This document shows, in pieces, positions 53,865 through 63,200 of a stretch of 64,000 nt of DNA. Each line of letters opens with the position of its first letter. Position 1 is the first letter of the stretch. The notes under the pieces were generated by a model. The model was not told the origin of the DNA. It saw nothing but the letters and a program-made list of their open reading frames with translations, and ran no database searches. The DNA is from JADJTT01 sp049306275 (GTDB taxonomy: Bacteria; Bacteroidota; Bacteroidia; Chitinophagales; Saprospiraceae): positions 1-64,000 of the forward strand of contig JBAQQB010000135.1 of assembly GCA_049306275.1 (NCBI GenBank). Reading direction: 5' to 3'. Made by a program: the position numbers and the translations under genes.

Positions 53865-54731
53865 TTAAGAATGGCCAAAGCCTCGTTCTCCTTTCCGGAT
53901 GATTTTCTTTGCTTCCGGCCCTTTGATGGGACCTTTTTCGTCATCCAGCCAAACGATAGCGCCGGTTGGGCAGCGTTGAATGGGATCCATGGTCAGCTTG
54001 CCTTTCCCGTAGTGCACGACAGGTAGGTTGTGCACCATGGTGATCAGTTCGCCGGGAGCGTCCATGGCGCATTTGCCGCAGGCGGTACAGGCGACCTGGC
54101 AGTCTTCCAGCACGCGGTCGCCGGCTTCCAGGTTTTTGCATGCCACCCAGAGGCGGTTATTAATTGATTGCAGGGAAAACAGGTCTTTCGGGCATACCTC
54201 CACACAATCGCCGCAAGCGGTGCATTTATCGACATCGACCACAGGAAGGGAGAACTCGTTCATGGTGATGGCGTCAAAATCGCAAACAGCTTCGCAATCG
54301 CCGTGCCCCAGGCAGCCCCAGAAGCAGCCTTTGCCACCCCCGGAAACCAGGGCGGCTGCCTGGCAACTACTGATGCCCTTGTATTGAGCGCGGTTGATGG
54401 CCACATTGACGCCGCCGGCGCAGGCCAGGCGGGCCACGCGTTTCTCTTCCGCTCCCAGGGCCACGCCCAGGAAATCTGCGATCCGCATGCGTCCCTCGTC
54501 GGAGCTCACCGTGCACTTGCCGGGCAGGGCATTGCCCTTTACCAAAGCCTCCGCGAAGGGCCGGCAACCGGGGAAGCCGCAGGCGCCGCAGTTGGCATGG
54601 GGCAGCATATCCTCGACGGTGTCAATACGGGGGTCTTCGTATACGTACAGTTTCTTGTTCGCCACGATCAGCATGACGGCCAGCAAGAGGGTCAATCCGC
54701 CCAGCGCAGCGAGAGCGATCAGAATTGTCAT
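53865..54731 (-). CDS. rnfB: Rnf complex subunit B (ferredoxin-accepting Fe-S protein)
   Basis: A 288-residue RnfB: membrane anchor at the N-terminus (about 1-25), the ANCGACGFPGC cluster motif, then ferredoxin-type CWGCLGHGDCEAVC, CTACGDCVEVC and CTACGKCAMDAP. It takes electrons from ferredoxin and passes them to the membrane Rnf subunits. Last gene of the operon, 12 bases after the FNR-like gene. Ends in a charged tail after the final cluster. Confidence 0.95.
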   Translation of the reverse strand: MTILIALAALGGLTLLLAVMLIVANKKLYVYEDPRIDTVEDMLPHANCGACGFPGCRPFAEALVKGNALPGKCTVSSDEGRMRIADFLGVALGAEEKRVARLACAGGVNVAINRAQYKGISSCQAAALVSGGGKGCFWGCLGHGDCEAVCDFDAITMNEFSLPVVDVDKCTACGDCVEVCPKDLFSLQSINNRLWVACKNLEAGDRVLEDCQVACTACGKCAMDAPGELITMVHNLPVVHYGKGKLTMDPIQRCPTGAIVWLDDEKGPIKGPEAKKIIRKGERGFGHS

Positions 54732-54743
54732 GGTCCTTGTGTT

Positions 54744-55601
54744 TTAAAAAATCAGCTCCGCCCACTTTTTGCCGGCTACCAGTTCCGCCTTGCGGTTCTT
54801 CCACTTTTCCTCAGAGCCGAGAATTTTGGCAAAGGATTTTTCAAGCGCTTCTTCGACAGCCTCATACCCTGCAACGTAGATGTAGGTGTTGGCGTGCGAC
54901 AGCAAATCGAGGATATCGGCGGCCCGCTCCTCAATGGCGGTGTCCAGTGCGATGGGATCATTCCAGTGCGGGCGCGGGCTGACGGCGTGGAAGGCCTCGA
55001 AGGTCTCCTCGTCGTAGTAGTTGGCCAGGTCGCCGTCCTTGTCGTTGAGGTAGAGCAGTTCCAGACCGCTGCGTGCGCCGTAGAACAGGCGGACTTTCCC
55101 TTGCCAGCCGCCTTTTTCCTGGTAGATGTGCTTGATGAAAGCCCGGAAGGGAGCGATTCCCGTACCCATGCCGATCATGATCATGTTGGCGGTGCTGTCA
55201 TCGGGTATCCGGAATGGCAGTTCGAAAGGCCCGGTGATGGTGATCTCGTCCCCTACCCTGCGATCGCACAGGTAGTTGGAGGCAACCCCCTGGTACTTCT
55301 CTCCGCTGAAGTCATCGATGTAGGAAACGCGTTTAACCAGCATGGTGATCAGGGTCTTGCCATTGTGTTTGCCCGGCAGATCGGCCACGGTGTATAGGCG
55401 GTGATGCGTATCCTTGCCGAAGTCGCCGTCGGTTCTCACCAACACACCGAAACATTGGTTCACCTTGCACTCGAATTTGGGATCCATCACTTCCAGCAGG
55501 ATCTCCCGGATCTCGTCGGAGTCGGCTGGCGTCAGGCGCTTGGAATCTTTAACCTTCGCCTGGTATTTTTTTTCGACATTATAATCTGCAAGCTGTGACA
55601 T
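54744..55601 (-). CDS. Plant-type ferredoxin-NADP reductase-like flavoprotein inside the rnf operon
   Basis: A 285-residue FAD/NAD(P) reductase: RLYT (FAD-binding RxYS/T), GVASNYLCD, GMGTGIAPFRAF (pyridine-nucleotide motif), LFYGARSGLELLY and YVAGYEAVEEAL, the conserved order of plant-type FNR. It would exchange electrons between ferredoxin (or flavodoxin) and NADP(H). Clostridial-type operons (rnfCDGEAB) lack it; here it sits between rnfA and rnfB, so NADP may be tied to the Rnf/PFOR ferredoxin pool (inference). Confidence 0.9.
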   Translation of the reverse strand: MSQLADYNVEKKYQAKVKDSKRLTPADSDEIREILLEVMDPKFECKVNQCFGVLVRTDGDFGKDTHHRLYTVADLPGKHNGKTLITMLVKRVSYIDDFSGEKYQGVASNYLCDRRVGDEITITGPFELPFRIPDDSTANMIMIGMGTGIAPFRAFIKHIYQEKGGWQGKVRLFYGARSGLELLYLNDKDGDLANYYDEETFEAFHAVSPRPHWNDPIALDTAIEERAADILDLLSHANTYIYVAGYEAVEEALEKSFAKILGSEEKWKNRKAELVAGKKWAELIF

Positions 55602-55638
55602 ATTGTACTGGTTTAAGAAGTGTAATAAAATAGTTTAT

Positions 55639-55700
55639 AGTGGAGAGTGGAGTGTGGAGTTGTTTTAGCGTACTTCACTCTTCACTCTTCACTCTCCACT
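55639..55700. repeat. Heptamer-repeat hairpin inside the rnf operon
   Basis: Left 55639-55659: AGTGGAG, AGTGGAG, TGTGGAG. Right 55673-55700: CTTCACT three times and CTCCACT. 55639-55659 pairs with 55680-55700 with three mismatches. The right arm runs into the coding end of the small Cys-rich gene. Could attenuate transcription into the FNR-like gene and rnfB. Confidence 0.7.
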
Positions 55701-55903
55701 CTTTTTTCGCATGCCGTCGTGCACCCGCAATTCGAGCATTTGGTGCGGCCGGACATCACATCGTCGCCGGTAGACACGTACTCCGAGAAAGTCTTGCCCC
55801 ATAGCGCCTGAACCAGCAACCAAAGCAGCATGAGTCCGATGATACCGCCGATGGCAATGATAAGAGAGTACAGCATATTGAGTAGGTCTTTTTTATTAAA
55901 CAA
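55682..55903 (-). CDS. Small membrane protein with C-x2-C-x-C-x3-C motif
   Basis: A 73-residue protein: Lys-rich start, one membrane span (about 11-35), then a hydrophilic tail with Cys56, Cys59, Cys61 and Cys65 (KCSNCGCTTACEK). I do not recognise the family. It starts at TTG 55903 directly after the rnfA stop (an ATG at 55876 would remove nine residues). NqrM, the small Cys-rich membrane protein that loads the Fe-S cluster of Na+-NQR, gives a functional analogue, but sequence similarity is not visible. The last six codons lie in the hairpin repeat. Confidence 0.65.
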   Translation of the reverse strand: MFNKKDLLNMLYSLIIAIGGIIGLMLLWLLVQALWGKTFSEYVSTGDDVMSGRTKCSNCGCTTACEKRVESEE

Positions 55904-56485
55904 TTAACTTCCCAATCCGGCAAAGCCCATGAAAGACAGTGAGAGAATACCTGCGACGAGCAGGGTCAGCGCCGTTCCTTTGACGATAGCGGGAACTTCC
56001 GCAAAATCCAGTTTCTCCCGCAAGCCTGCCATCAGTATCAGCGCGAGGGTGAAGCCGGCGCCGGCGCCCAGCGCATAGACGATACTCTCCATAAAGTCAT
56101 ATCCTTTGTTGGTCTGGAAGAGAGCCAGCCCCAGAATGGCGCAATTGGTAGTGATCAGGGGCAGGAAGATGCCCAGGGCCCGGAACAGGGCGGGACTGAT
56201 TTTTTTGATGAACATCTCCACCAATTGAACGGTAGAAGCGATGACCACAATGAAGCTGATCAGTTGCAGAAAAGGCGCATCGATAGCCTTCAGAAAGACC
56301 TGGATACCGTAAGCACAGACAGAGGTGATGAGCATGACAAAGGTCACTGCCCCGCCCATTTTGGTTGCGGTTTCCATCTTGCCGGAAACGCCCAGGAAGG
56401 GGCAGATACCCAGGAAGTAGGCCAGCACAAAGTTGTTGATCAGGCTGGCGTTGATAAATATGAACCAAAGGGAATCTGTATTCAT
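55904..56485 (-). CDS. rnfA: Rnf complex subunit A
   Basis: A 193-residue membrane protein with six spans: NNFVLAYFLGICPFLGVSG and TTNCAILGLALF are conserved in RnfA/NqrE, with Cys residues that bind the central intramembrane Fe-S cluster together with RnfE. Overlaps rnfE by four bases. Confidence 0.96.
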   Translation of the reverse strand: MNTDSLWFIFINASLINNFVLAYFLGICPFLGVSGKMETATKMGGAVTFVMLITSVCAYGIQVFLKAIDAPFLQLISFIVVIASTVQLVEMFIKKISPALFRALGIFLPLITTNCAILGLALFQTNKGYDFMESIVYALGAGAGFTLALILMAGLREKLDFAEVPAIVKGTALTLLVAGILSLSFMGFAGLGS

Positions 56486-57141
56486 GTCGTTTTCAGTTTC
56501 CGTTGTTTTGCGCCATTAAAGATGAGCAGCCACATCGCCAGGGTGAAAAAGCCGCCGGCGGGCAGGATCATAACGACCCATTCCTGGAAATTATCGGGGA
56601 AGAAGGAGTAGCCCAGGACGCTGCCACTGCCCAGGATTTCCCGCACAACGCCCAGGCAGATCAGGGCGAAGGTGAAGCCCAGCCCCATCCCCAAAGCGTC
56701 CATGATGGATTTGCCGATGGTGTTTTTGGAGGCGAAGGCTTCAGCGCGGCCCAGGATCACGCAATTCACGACGATGAGTGAAATAAAAGCCCCAAGGCTC
56801 TTGTGCAAATCCACGCTGATGGCTTGTATCATGTAATCGACCATCGTGACGAAAGTGGCGATGATCAAAATGTAGGAGGCAATGCGTACTTGTTTGGGTA
56901 TGAAATTGCGCAGGGATGATACAAGGATATTGGACATGATGAGCACAAAGGCCGTGGCCAGGCCCATGGCGATGGCGTTCATCGTCGAGTTCGTCACAGC
57001 CAGGGTCGGACACATGCCGAGCACCTGCACGAAAACCGGGTTCTCCCGCCACAGCCCTTTGATGAACTCATCGGTGGAGGGCTGTCCGTTGGCGGCTTCC
57101 AGGAACCCCGCTTTCTTCTTGTTCTGTATTTGATCAGCCAT
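56482..57141 (-). CDS. rnfE: Rnf complex subunit E
   Basis: A 219-residue six-span membrane protein: VQVLGMCPTLAVTNSTMNAIAMGLA and IVVNCVILGRAEAFA, the RnfE/NqrD counterparts of the RnfA motifs. Forms the other half of the cluster-binding and ion-conducting core. Starts 30 bases downstream of rnfG; a short 7-nt-type repeat fragment (57149-57175) lies between them. Confidence 0.96.
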   Translation of the reverse strand: MADQIQNKKKAGFLEAANGQPSTDEFIKGLWRENPVFVQVLGMCPTLAVTNSTMNAIAMGLATAFVLIMSNILVSSLRNFIPKQVRIASYILIIATFVTMVDYMIQAISVDLHKSLGAFISLIVVNCVILGRAEAFASKNTIGKSIMDALGMGLGFTFALICLGVVREILGSGSVLGYSFFPDNFQEWVVMILPAGGFFTLAMWLLIFNGAKQRKLKTT

Positions 57142-57171
57142 TTTTATTAGTTGAGTGATGAAAGTTGAAAG

Positions 57172-57858
57172 TTAATCTGCTTTCACCAAGGTCTCCTTGT
57201 GTTTATAGATTGCCGGCACCCATTGTTCAGTGCTAGAACTGATGATATTGCCGATCGCCCTTGACGAGATCGTAGCGCCGGTTATGGCATCGATTTCCCA
57301 GGGATTCTCCTTTTTCCCCGGTTTGACGAGGATAACTTTGTTTTTCACCCCAGAGGCTCCTTCATCAAGCGATACGTCCAGGGCTTCGAAATTGGCCAGG
57401 AATACGGGGTCTTTTTCGATTTTATCCCCCAGGCCCGGCGTCTCTTTGCTTTCCAGAACGTAAAAACCGATAACGGCCTGTTTTTCAGGATCGTAGCCGT
57501 AAAGCACCCGCAGTACGTCGGCAAAGCCCATCCCGCTGGCCTCAAGGGCAACCCCTACCAGTTTCCCCTGTTCGTCGTATCCTGCGTAGAACAACTGCCC
57601 TACTCCGGCTTCTCCGTTATATTTCTTGAATCCGGTTTCCTGGTCGTAGTAGAAAGTTTGTTTCGTCTGGGTTCCCGGTATTACTTTGAATATGGCTCTT
57701 TCCAACGCCTCCGCCTTGAGGCGCTGAATCCTGGGAAGGGTTCCCTGATAAGTCAGCACGATCATCAGGGCGCAGACCAAGCCGATGCCGACCATGGCGC
57801 GTAGCATGATGAAGCTGCTGATATTTCCCGAGACAGGCGCCGAAATTTGTTCACTCAT
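57172..57858 (-). CDS. rnfG: Rnf complex subunit G (covalent FMN protein)
   Basis: A 228-residue protein with one N-terminal membrane span (about 16-36) and the flavinylation motif TGATISS, where the Thr carries covalent FMN, in the C-terminal FMN_bind domain (GYDEQGKLVGVALEASGMGFADV upstream). Periplasmic electron carrier of Rnf. Overlaps rnfD by four bases. Confidence 0.95.
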   Translation of the reverse strand: MSEQISAPVSGNISSFIMLRAMVGIGLVCALMIVLTYQGTLPRIQRLKAEALERAIFKVIPGTQTKQTFYYDQETGFKKYNGEAGVGQLFYAGYDEQGKLVGVALEASGMGFADVLRVLYGYDPEKQAVIGFYVLESKETPGLGDKIEKDPVFLANFEALDVSLDEGASGVKNKVILVKPGKKENPWEIDAITGATISSRAIGNIISSSTEQWVPAIYKHKETLVKAD

Positions 57859-58883
57859 GACCTTTTCTTGCTTTTTGCGGTTCCGTAAACCCGTGGCCGT
57901 ATTAGGTTGTCGATATGCGGTGAAATGGCATTTGCCAGCAGGATAGCATACATCACGCCCTCCGGCAAGCCGCCCCAGAGGCGGATGATTACAACCAGCA
58001 GTCCGATGATTGCTCCATAAATTACCACGCCTAAGGAGGTTATTGGCGAAGCCACCATATCTGTAGCCATAAATACCGCCCCCAGCATCAGTCCTCCGGA
58101 GAAGAGCATAAAGACCGGCGAGGGATATTCCTTGCTGTCGATGAGGTAAAATATTCCACTCAGGACAAAAACTGTAACCAGTGTAGCTACCGGAATCCGC
58201 CAGTTCATCATGTTGCGGGCGATCAGGTAGAGTCCGCCGAGGATGATCAGCACTGCGCAGGTTTCACCGGTGGAGCCGCTGATCAGGCCCAGGGCCAGGT
58301 CGGTGGCTTCCGTGCTCACACCGTCAAATTTGAAGGCCGCCAGCGGGGTGGCGCCCGAAATAGCCTCAACGGCATTGGCGCGGGGTTCCAGGAATGGGAA
58401 CGTCAGCGTGGAGGCCGGAAGAACGGTAAAGCGGTTGGGCAGAAATGCCGGATACCAGGTGGTGATGGCTACGGGAAATGCTGCCTGCAGCACAGCCCGG
58501 CCGACCAGGGCCGGATTGAATACGTTGTAGCCCAGTCCGCCGAAAATAAACTTGCCCAGCGCGATGGCGATCACACCGCCTACGAAGGCCATCCAAAGCG
58601 GAAAGCCAGGAGGCAGCGTGAGGCCCAGCAGCAGGCCGGAAATGACGGCCGACCAGTCGCCCACCGTGGTTTCCTTGCCCGACCATTTGTTCAGGAAATG
58701 CTCGGTCAGCACGGCCGACACTGTAGAGGCCAGCATCACCAGCAGGGCCGTCAGGCCAAAGGAGAACACGGCGAAAGCCGCGACCGGCAGCAGCGCATAC
58801 ACCACGTTTCGCATGATATCGTCGGTGCCGATGCCTTTGGTGATATGCGGAGACGTACTGATATTTAGCGTTCTATTTTGCAT
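57855..58883 (-). CDS. rnfD: Rnf complex subunit D (covalent FMN membrane protein)
   Basis: A 342-residue membrane protein with about ten spans and the SGATPLAAF motif for covalent FMN, plus GLGYNVFNPALVGRAVL and AMSSP-type loop ATDMVASPIT typical of RnfD/NqrB. It carries the flavin and ion path. Overlaps rnfC by 11 bases. Confidence 0.96.
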   Translation of the reverse strand: MQNRTLNISTSPHITKGIGTDDIMRNVVYALLPVAAFAVFSFGLTALLVMLASTVSAVLTEHFLNKWSGKETTVGDWSAVISGLLLGLTLPPGFPLWMAFVGGVIAIALGKFIFGGLGYNVFNPALVGRAVLQAAFPVAITTWYPAFLPNRFTVLPASTLTFPFLEPRANAVEAISGATPLAAFKFDGVSTEATDLALGLISGSTGETCAVLIILGGLYLIARNMMNWRIPVATLVTVFVLSGIFYLIDSKEYPSPVFMLFSGGLMLGAVFMATDMVASPITSLGVVIYGAIIGLLVVIIRLWGGLPEGVMYAILLANAISPHIDNLIRPRVYGTAKSKKRS

Positions 58884-60255
58884 TGTCGGCGGTCTTTTTT
58901 GCGGTTTGGCGTTTGCGCACGATCGATTTGGACAACCGGAAATACTGCACCAGCGGAATGTGCGAAGGACAAACGTAGGAGCAGGAGCCGCATTCGAAGC
59001 AGTCCATCAGGTTGAAACTATCCGCCATGGTTTCGTAGGCTTCAAATTTGGCCAGGATGCCCAGTTTGGAGGGATTCAGGGACAAGGGGCAGGCGTCGAC
59101 GCAGGCGCCGCAGTGGATGCAGGGATACACTTTTTGGGAGCGGCGAACTTCCTTCTCCGTGAAAACCAGAATACCCGAAGTACCTTTCACGACCGAAATG
59201 TCGAGGTTGGAAACCGCCACGCCCATCATCGGCCCGCCCATGTAGACTTCGCTGACATCCTCCTCTACCCCGACTTGCTCCAGGACGTAGCGCAAAGGCG
59301 TACCGATCGGGATCAGGTAGTTGCCTTTCTTTTTCACGCCCGGGCCGGTAATGGTGACGACCCGCTCCTGTATGCCGCGTCCGTGGGGCAGCAGGCGGCC
59401 TATCTCTGCGGTGGTGGCGATGTTGACCACCACGGCGCCCACGTCGATCGGCAATCCGCCCGAGGGCACTTCCTTGTCGAGGATCGCCGTGATGAGCATC
59501 TTCTCCGCTCCCTGCGGGTATTTCACCGGCACCACTTCTACGGTGATGGGCGCTCCTTCGGGGATCAGGCTTGCCAGATGCGCGGCGGCGTCGGGCTTGT
59601 TGGCCTCAATGCCAATGATGGCCCGCGGGGCCCCCGTAGCTTTGAGCAAGTATTTTATTCCTGTGAAGATATCTTCTCCCTGTTCCAGCATCACGCGGTG
59701 GTCGGTGGTGAGGTAGGGCTCGCATTCGATCCCGTTGAGAATGAGTGCGTCGCACTTCTTGCCTTCTGGCACTTTCAGTTTGACGTGGGTGGGGAAAGCC
59801 GCCCCTCCGAGTCCTACGATGCCGGCATTTTGAATGGCTTGCAAGATTTCCTCAGGCGTCGCTGTTTCCGCGTCAATGGGCGTCCCTTCCAGCACTTCCT
59901 GGCTGGAGGAGGGAAATGGCTCCAGGTAGATGCCCGGGGCCATTTTACCAGAGATAGTGGGTACATTGCCGATCTTCCGGACGACGCCGGAAACAGGCGC
60001 ATGCAGCGGTATCGACATGTAGCCGGCAGCTTCAGCCAGCAACTGCCCCCGATTCACCTCCTGCCCTTCCCGGACGATAATCCGGGGAGGGGCGCCGAGG
60101 TGCTGCACCGCAGGCAGGATGATGAGGGGTGCGAAGGGAAACTGCCGGATAGGCAGGCTATTCGTGTCCGACTTGTTTTCAGGCGGATGCACCCCGTGCT
60201 TGAATGTGTTCTCGAAGAGCTTGAACGAATCCCGTTGCAAATTCACTAGTCCCAT
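58873..60255 (-). CDS. rnfC: Rnf complex subunit C (NADH-dehydrogenase subunit)
   Basis: A 460-residue soluble subunit: N-terminal FKHGVHPPENK and PPRIIVREGQEV (barrel-sandwich part), a middle NADH/FMN-binding GIVGLGGAAFPTHVKL, and C-terminal CIHCGACVDACP and CFECGSCSYVCPSHI, two [4Fe-4S] motifs. It exchanges electrons with NAD(H). First Rnf gene, nine bases after nifJ. Confidence 0.96.
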   Translation of the reverse strand: MGLVNLQRDSFKLFENTFKHGVHPPENKSDTNSLPIRQFPFAPLIILPAVQHLGAPPRIIVREGQEVNRGQLLAEAAGYMSIPLHAPVSGVVRKIGNVPTISGKMAPGIYLEPFPSSSQEVLEGTPIDAETATPEEILQAIQNAGIVGLGGAAFPTHVKLKVPEGKKCDALILNGIECEPYLTTDHRVMLEQGEDIFTGIKYLLKATGAPRAIIGIEANKPDAAAHLASLIPEGAPITVEVVPVKYPQGAEKMLITAILDKEVPSGGLPIDVGAVVVNIATTAEIGRLLPHGRGIQERVVTITGPGVKKKGNYLIPIGTPLRYVLEQVGVEEDVSEVYMGGPMMGVAVSNLDISVVKGTSGILVFTEKEVRRSQKVYPCIHCGACVDACPLSLNPSKLGILAKFEAYETMADSFNLMDCFECGSCSYVCPSHIPLVQYFRLSKSIVRKRQTAKKTADNAK

Positions 60256-60264
60256 GGAGAATGA

Positions 60265-63200
60265 TTAGTTGTACTTTTCACCGCGTTTGATCCACTTGTC
60301 GATGTCTTTGGCCGACCTGTCGGCAGGCAGACCGGGGTGAATCACCCGGGCGGTACATTTCTCAGCAGCTTTTACCAGGTCTTCATAAGGACCTCCGTTC
60401 GGATTTTTGATGAAGGCCTTACCGTCGGCGTTGTAGGCGAAGATATTGGGATTCAGCTTGGTGCATTCGTCGCAGGAGGTGCACTCGCTGGTTTCCAGCC
60501 AGGGCGCCATGTAGTCGCCGCTTTGGGCGGGCGCTTCGGCCACCGCTACGTCGGGCTGCATTTTTGCCCCCATGGCCAGGTCAACAAGCCCGGCGCCGTT
60601 TCCTTCCCCGGCCAGTTTCATCAGGCCCTGGGCGATCTTGCCGACGACCTCGGCGCGGATCTTGTTCTCAAGATCAACCTTTTGCTCAGGTTGTTTGTCT
60701 TCGCCGGCCAGTGCTCGCAGCATGATCCAGAAGTCGCGGCGTTCTTCGCAGGAGGATACCATGGTCTTATCGACCAATACCCTGTTGAGGCGCTGTTTTC
60801 TGTCTACTGCCCAGATGTAGGGGAATTTGCCTTCGCGGTCTCCTTCGCTCAAATCCAGGAATTCGGCCAGTTCGACCATGTTGTCGTTCCAGGTATCGCG
60901 CGGCGCCATGCGGAAGTGTTTGCGGAAGCGTGCTTCGGTGAGGGCGAAGTCGGCGAAGGTCATGGTTACTTCCATGGTTTTGTCGCGGCCGTTCTCCTTG
61001 TATTTCAGCTGGTAAGTCGGCCAGATGCGGTCCATGGCAGGGTTGCCGCTCAGGTCGAAGTTTTCCTCGGCGGTAATGCCGTTATTCGGGTTGTACTTGA
61101 AGATCGGATATGCGCGGGATTCCACTGCCAGTTTGGCCTGGTGTGCGCCCATATCATCGCCAACGCCGTGTTCGGGCTGGCAGGTGGTGTAGAGGTTGAA
61201 CAGGGCCGGACGCCTGGCCATCAGACCGTCGATGAAGCCTTCGATCATGTGGCTGGTGTTGGCCAGTGTGCCCTGCAGCACGTAGGTATTGCGATGAGCC
61301 ATGGCGATGAGTCCGATCTCCTTGCGGGGCTCGGATTTTCCTTTTTTCACCTTGCCGTACTGGGCCATGTCGGAGACCTGGCCGATGAAGCCGGAGGTAC
61401 AAGCCTGGCCGCCGGTGTTGGAGTAAACCTGGGTGTCGACGACGATGACTTTGATGGGTTTGCCGGAGGCCATCATGCGCGACAGGTTTTGGAAACCGAT
61501 GTCGTACATGGCGCCGTCGCCGCCTACTGCCACGACCGGCGGGGAGAGCAGCCATTCCTCATCGGTGAACTGTTCCCAAGTGAAGTATTTGAAAAATTCG
61601 TCGTGCTCGCTGGGTTTATACTTCCCGCTCAGTTCCAGTTCGGCCTTGCGGATGGCTTTGAAGCCTTCGGCCATTTTAGCCATATGCCCTTCAAAGATAC
61701 CCATGGCCATGGAAGTGGAATCCTGGAACAGGTGGTTGGTCCAGGGGAAGGGATAGGGGTTGAATGGGAAGGTGCTGCCCCAGACCGAGGTACAGCCGGT
61801 GGCGTTGCACATACCCATGGAAGAACGGCCTTTTCCGGTATTTCCGTTGGTGTATTTCCACTTGAGCTTTTTCAGTTTGGCGAGCAGTTGGGTAACGTCG
61901 CGCAGCCATTCCTGGTCGATGGGTTCGCTGCCCTTCATGGATTCCAGGCGGCGGGCTATGCCCGACATGGTCAAATCGCTGTCTTTAGACTCGGAGACGA
62001 TTTTAGCCATCATGTCTGCGTCGCCCAGGTCGACAGAACCCATGAGTTTGCGCTGGATGTGGGTTTCCAGTTTGGCGCAGAGCTCGTCGAGGTAAGCGAC
62101 GTGCTTTTCAATCCGGGGCTGCATGAGTGATTCGACGGTGGCCACGAAGAGGTGGATGACCGATTTTTCGGAGCAACCCAGGCAGGCGCCGTCGCCGCTG
62201 GTGAAGTTCAGGTAAGCGTCTTTGTTGAGCAGGATAGTCTGCAGCGGGCCGATCTTTTCTTCCAGGCTGTCGATCCGGTTGTATTTGTCGGGGGTAGTGG
62301 GCAGGTCGAGCCAGAAATCCCATTCCTTGCGCAGTTTGTTGACGGACTGTTCTGTCTGGGTAATGGAGCGAAGGGCATCGTCGCCGCACACTGCTACGCA
62401 TTCCATACAACCTTTGCAGGTGGTCGGGTTGATCGTGATGCTGAACAAGCCGCCGCTGTTGGGCTGGTCTTTTTCCTTGAGGTCGAAATAGGGCCGTGTG
62501 AGGGCAAATTTGAAGTCGCCCAGTTCTTCGCGGAACCATTTGAATTCCTTGCCCAGGACTTCCGCTTCGCCGTTGCTTTCTGCGAGGGTCATTTCGATGG
62601 CTTCCTGGATGAGCTCGTTGACGTGGGCGCCTTCCCTGTTCTCTTTGAAGAGTGTGCGCACCTTGGTTTCCATTTTGCGTACTGCCTTGGGAAGGTGCTC
62701 GACCTTGCCGTGGTTTTTCTGCACGCGTTTCACCACAGTGTCCAGAACGTCAGACAGATCGCTGACCAGCCCGGGGATGGCGGTGTCGGGGCAGATGGTG
62801 TAGCATTCGCCGCAGGCCGTGCAATTTTCCGGTATCCATTCCGGGTGGTTGAAGCGGATGCCCGTCATATCGCGGAAGAGGGCGGTAGCGGCAGGCATGA
62901 CGGAGAGGCCGATAAACGGATCGGTCAGGTTGTCGTTGCCCATGCCGCGGAGGTAGAAATTGCCGGTTTGATCCCAGAAGCGATGAATGTCGCTGAGGTT
63001 GGACTCGCTCTTCGGGATGCTCTTCAGCATGGTCGGGATGGGGAACAGGGCTTCGCCGCTGGGCTTGTCTTCGTGGCCTGCGCCAAAGACCTTGTTTTTG
63101 ATCTCGTGCACTTCGTCGAAGCCGCGTTTCACCACGCGCATGTTGTCGTCGATGACGCGCTGGCCTTTGGAGCCGAACTTGTGTTGCAGCTGGCTTTCGA

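Noticed and set aside
53702..53944. 80-codon minus-strand frame after rnfB
   Set aside because: It overlaps the rnfB end in another frame and runs through the terminator hairpin.
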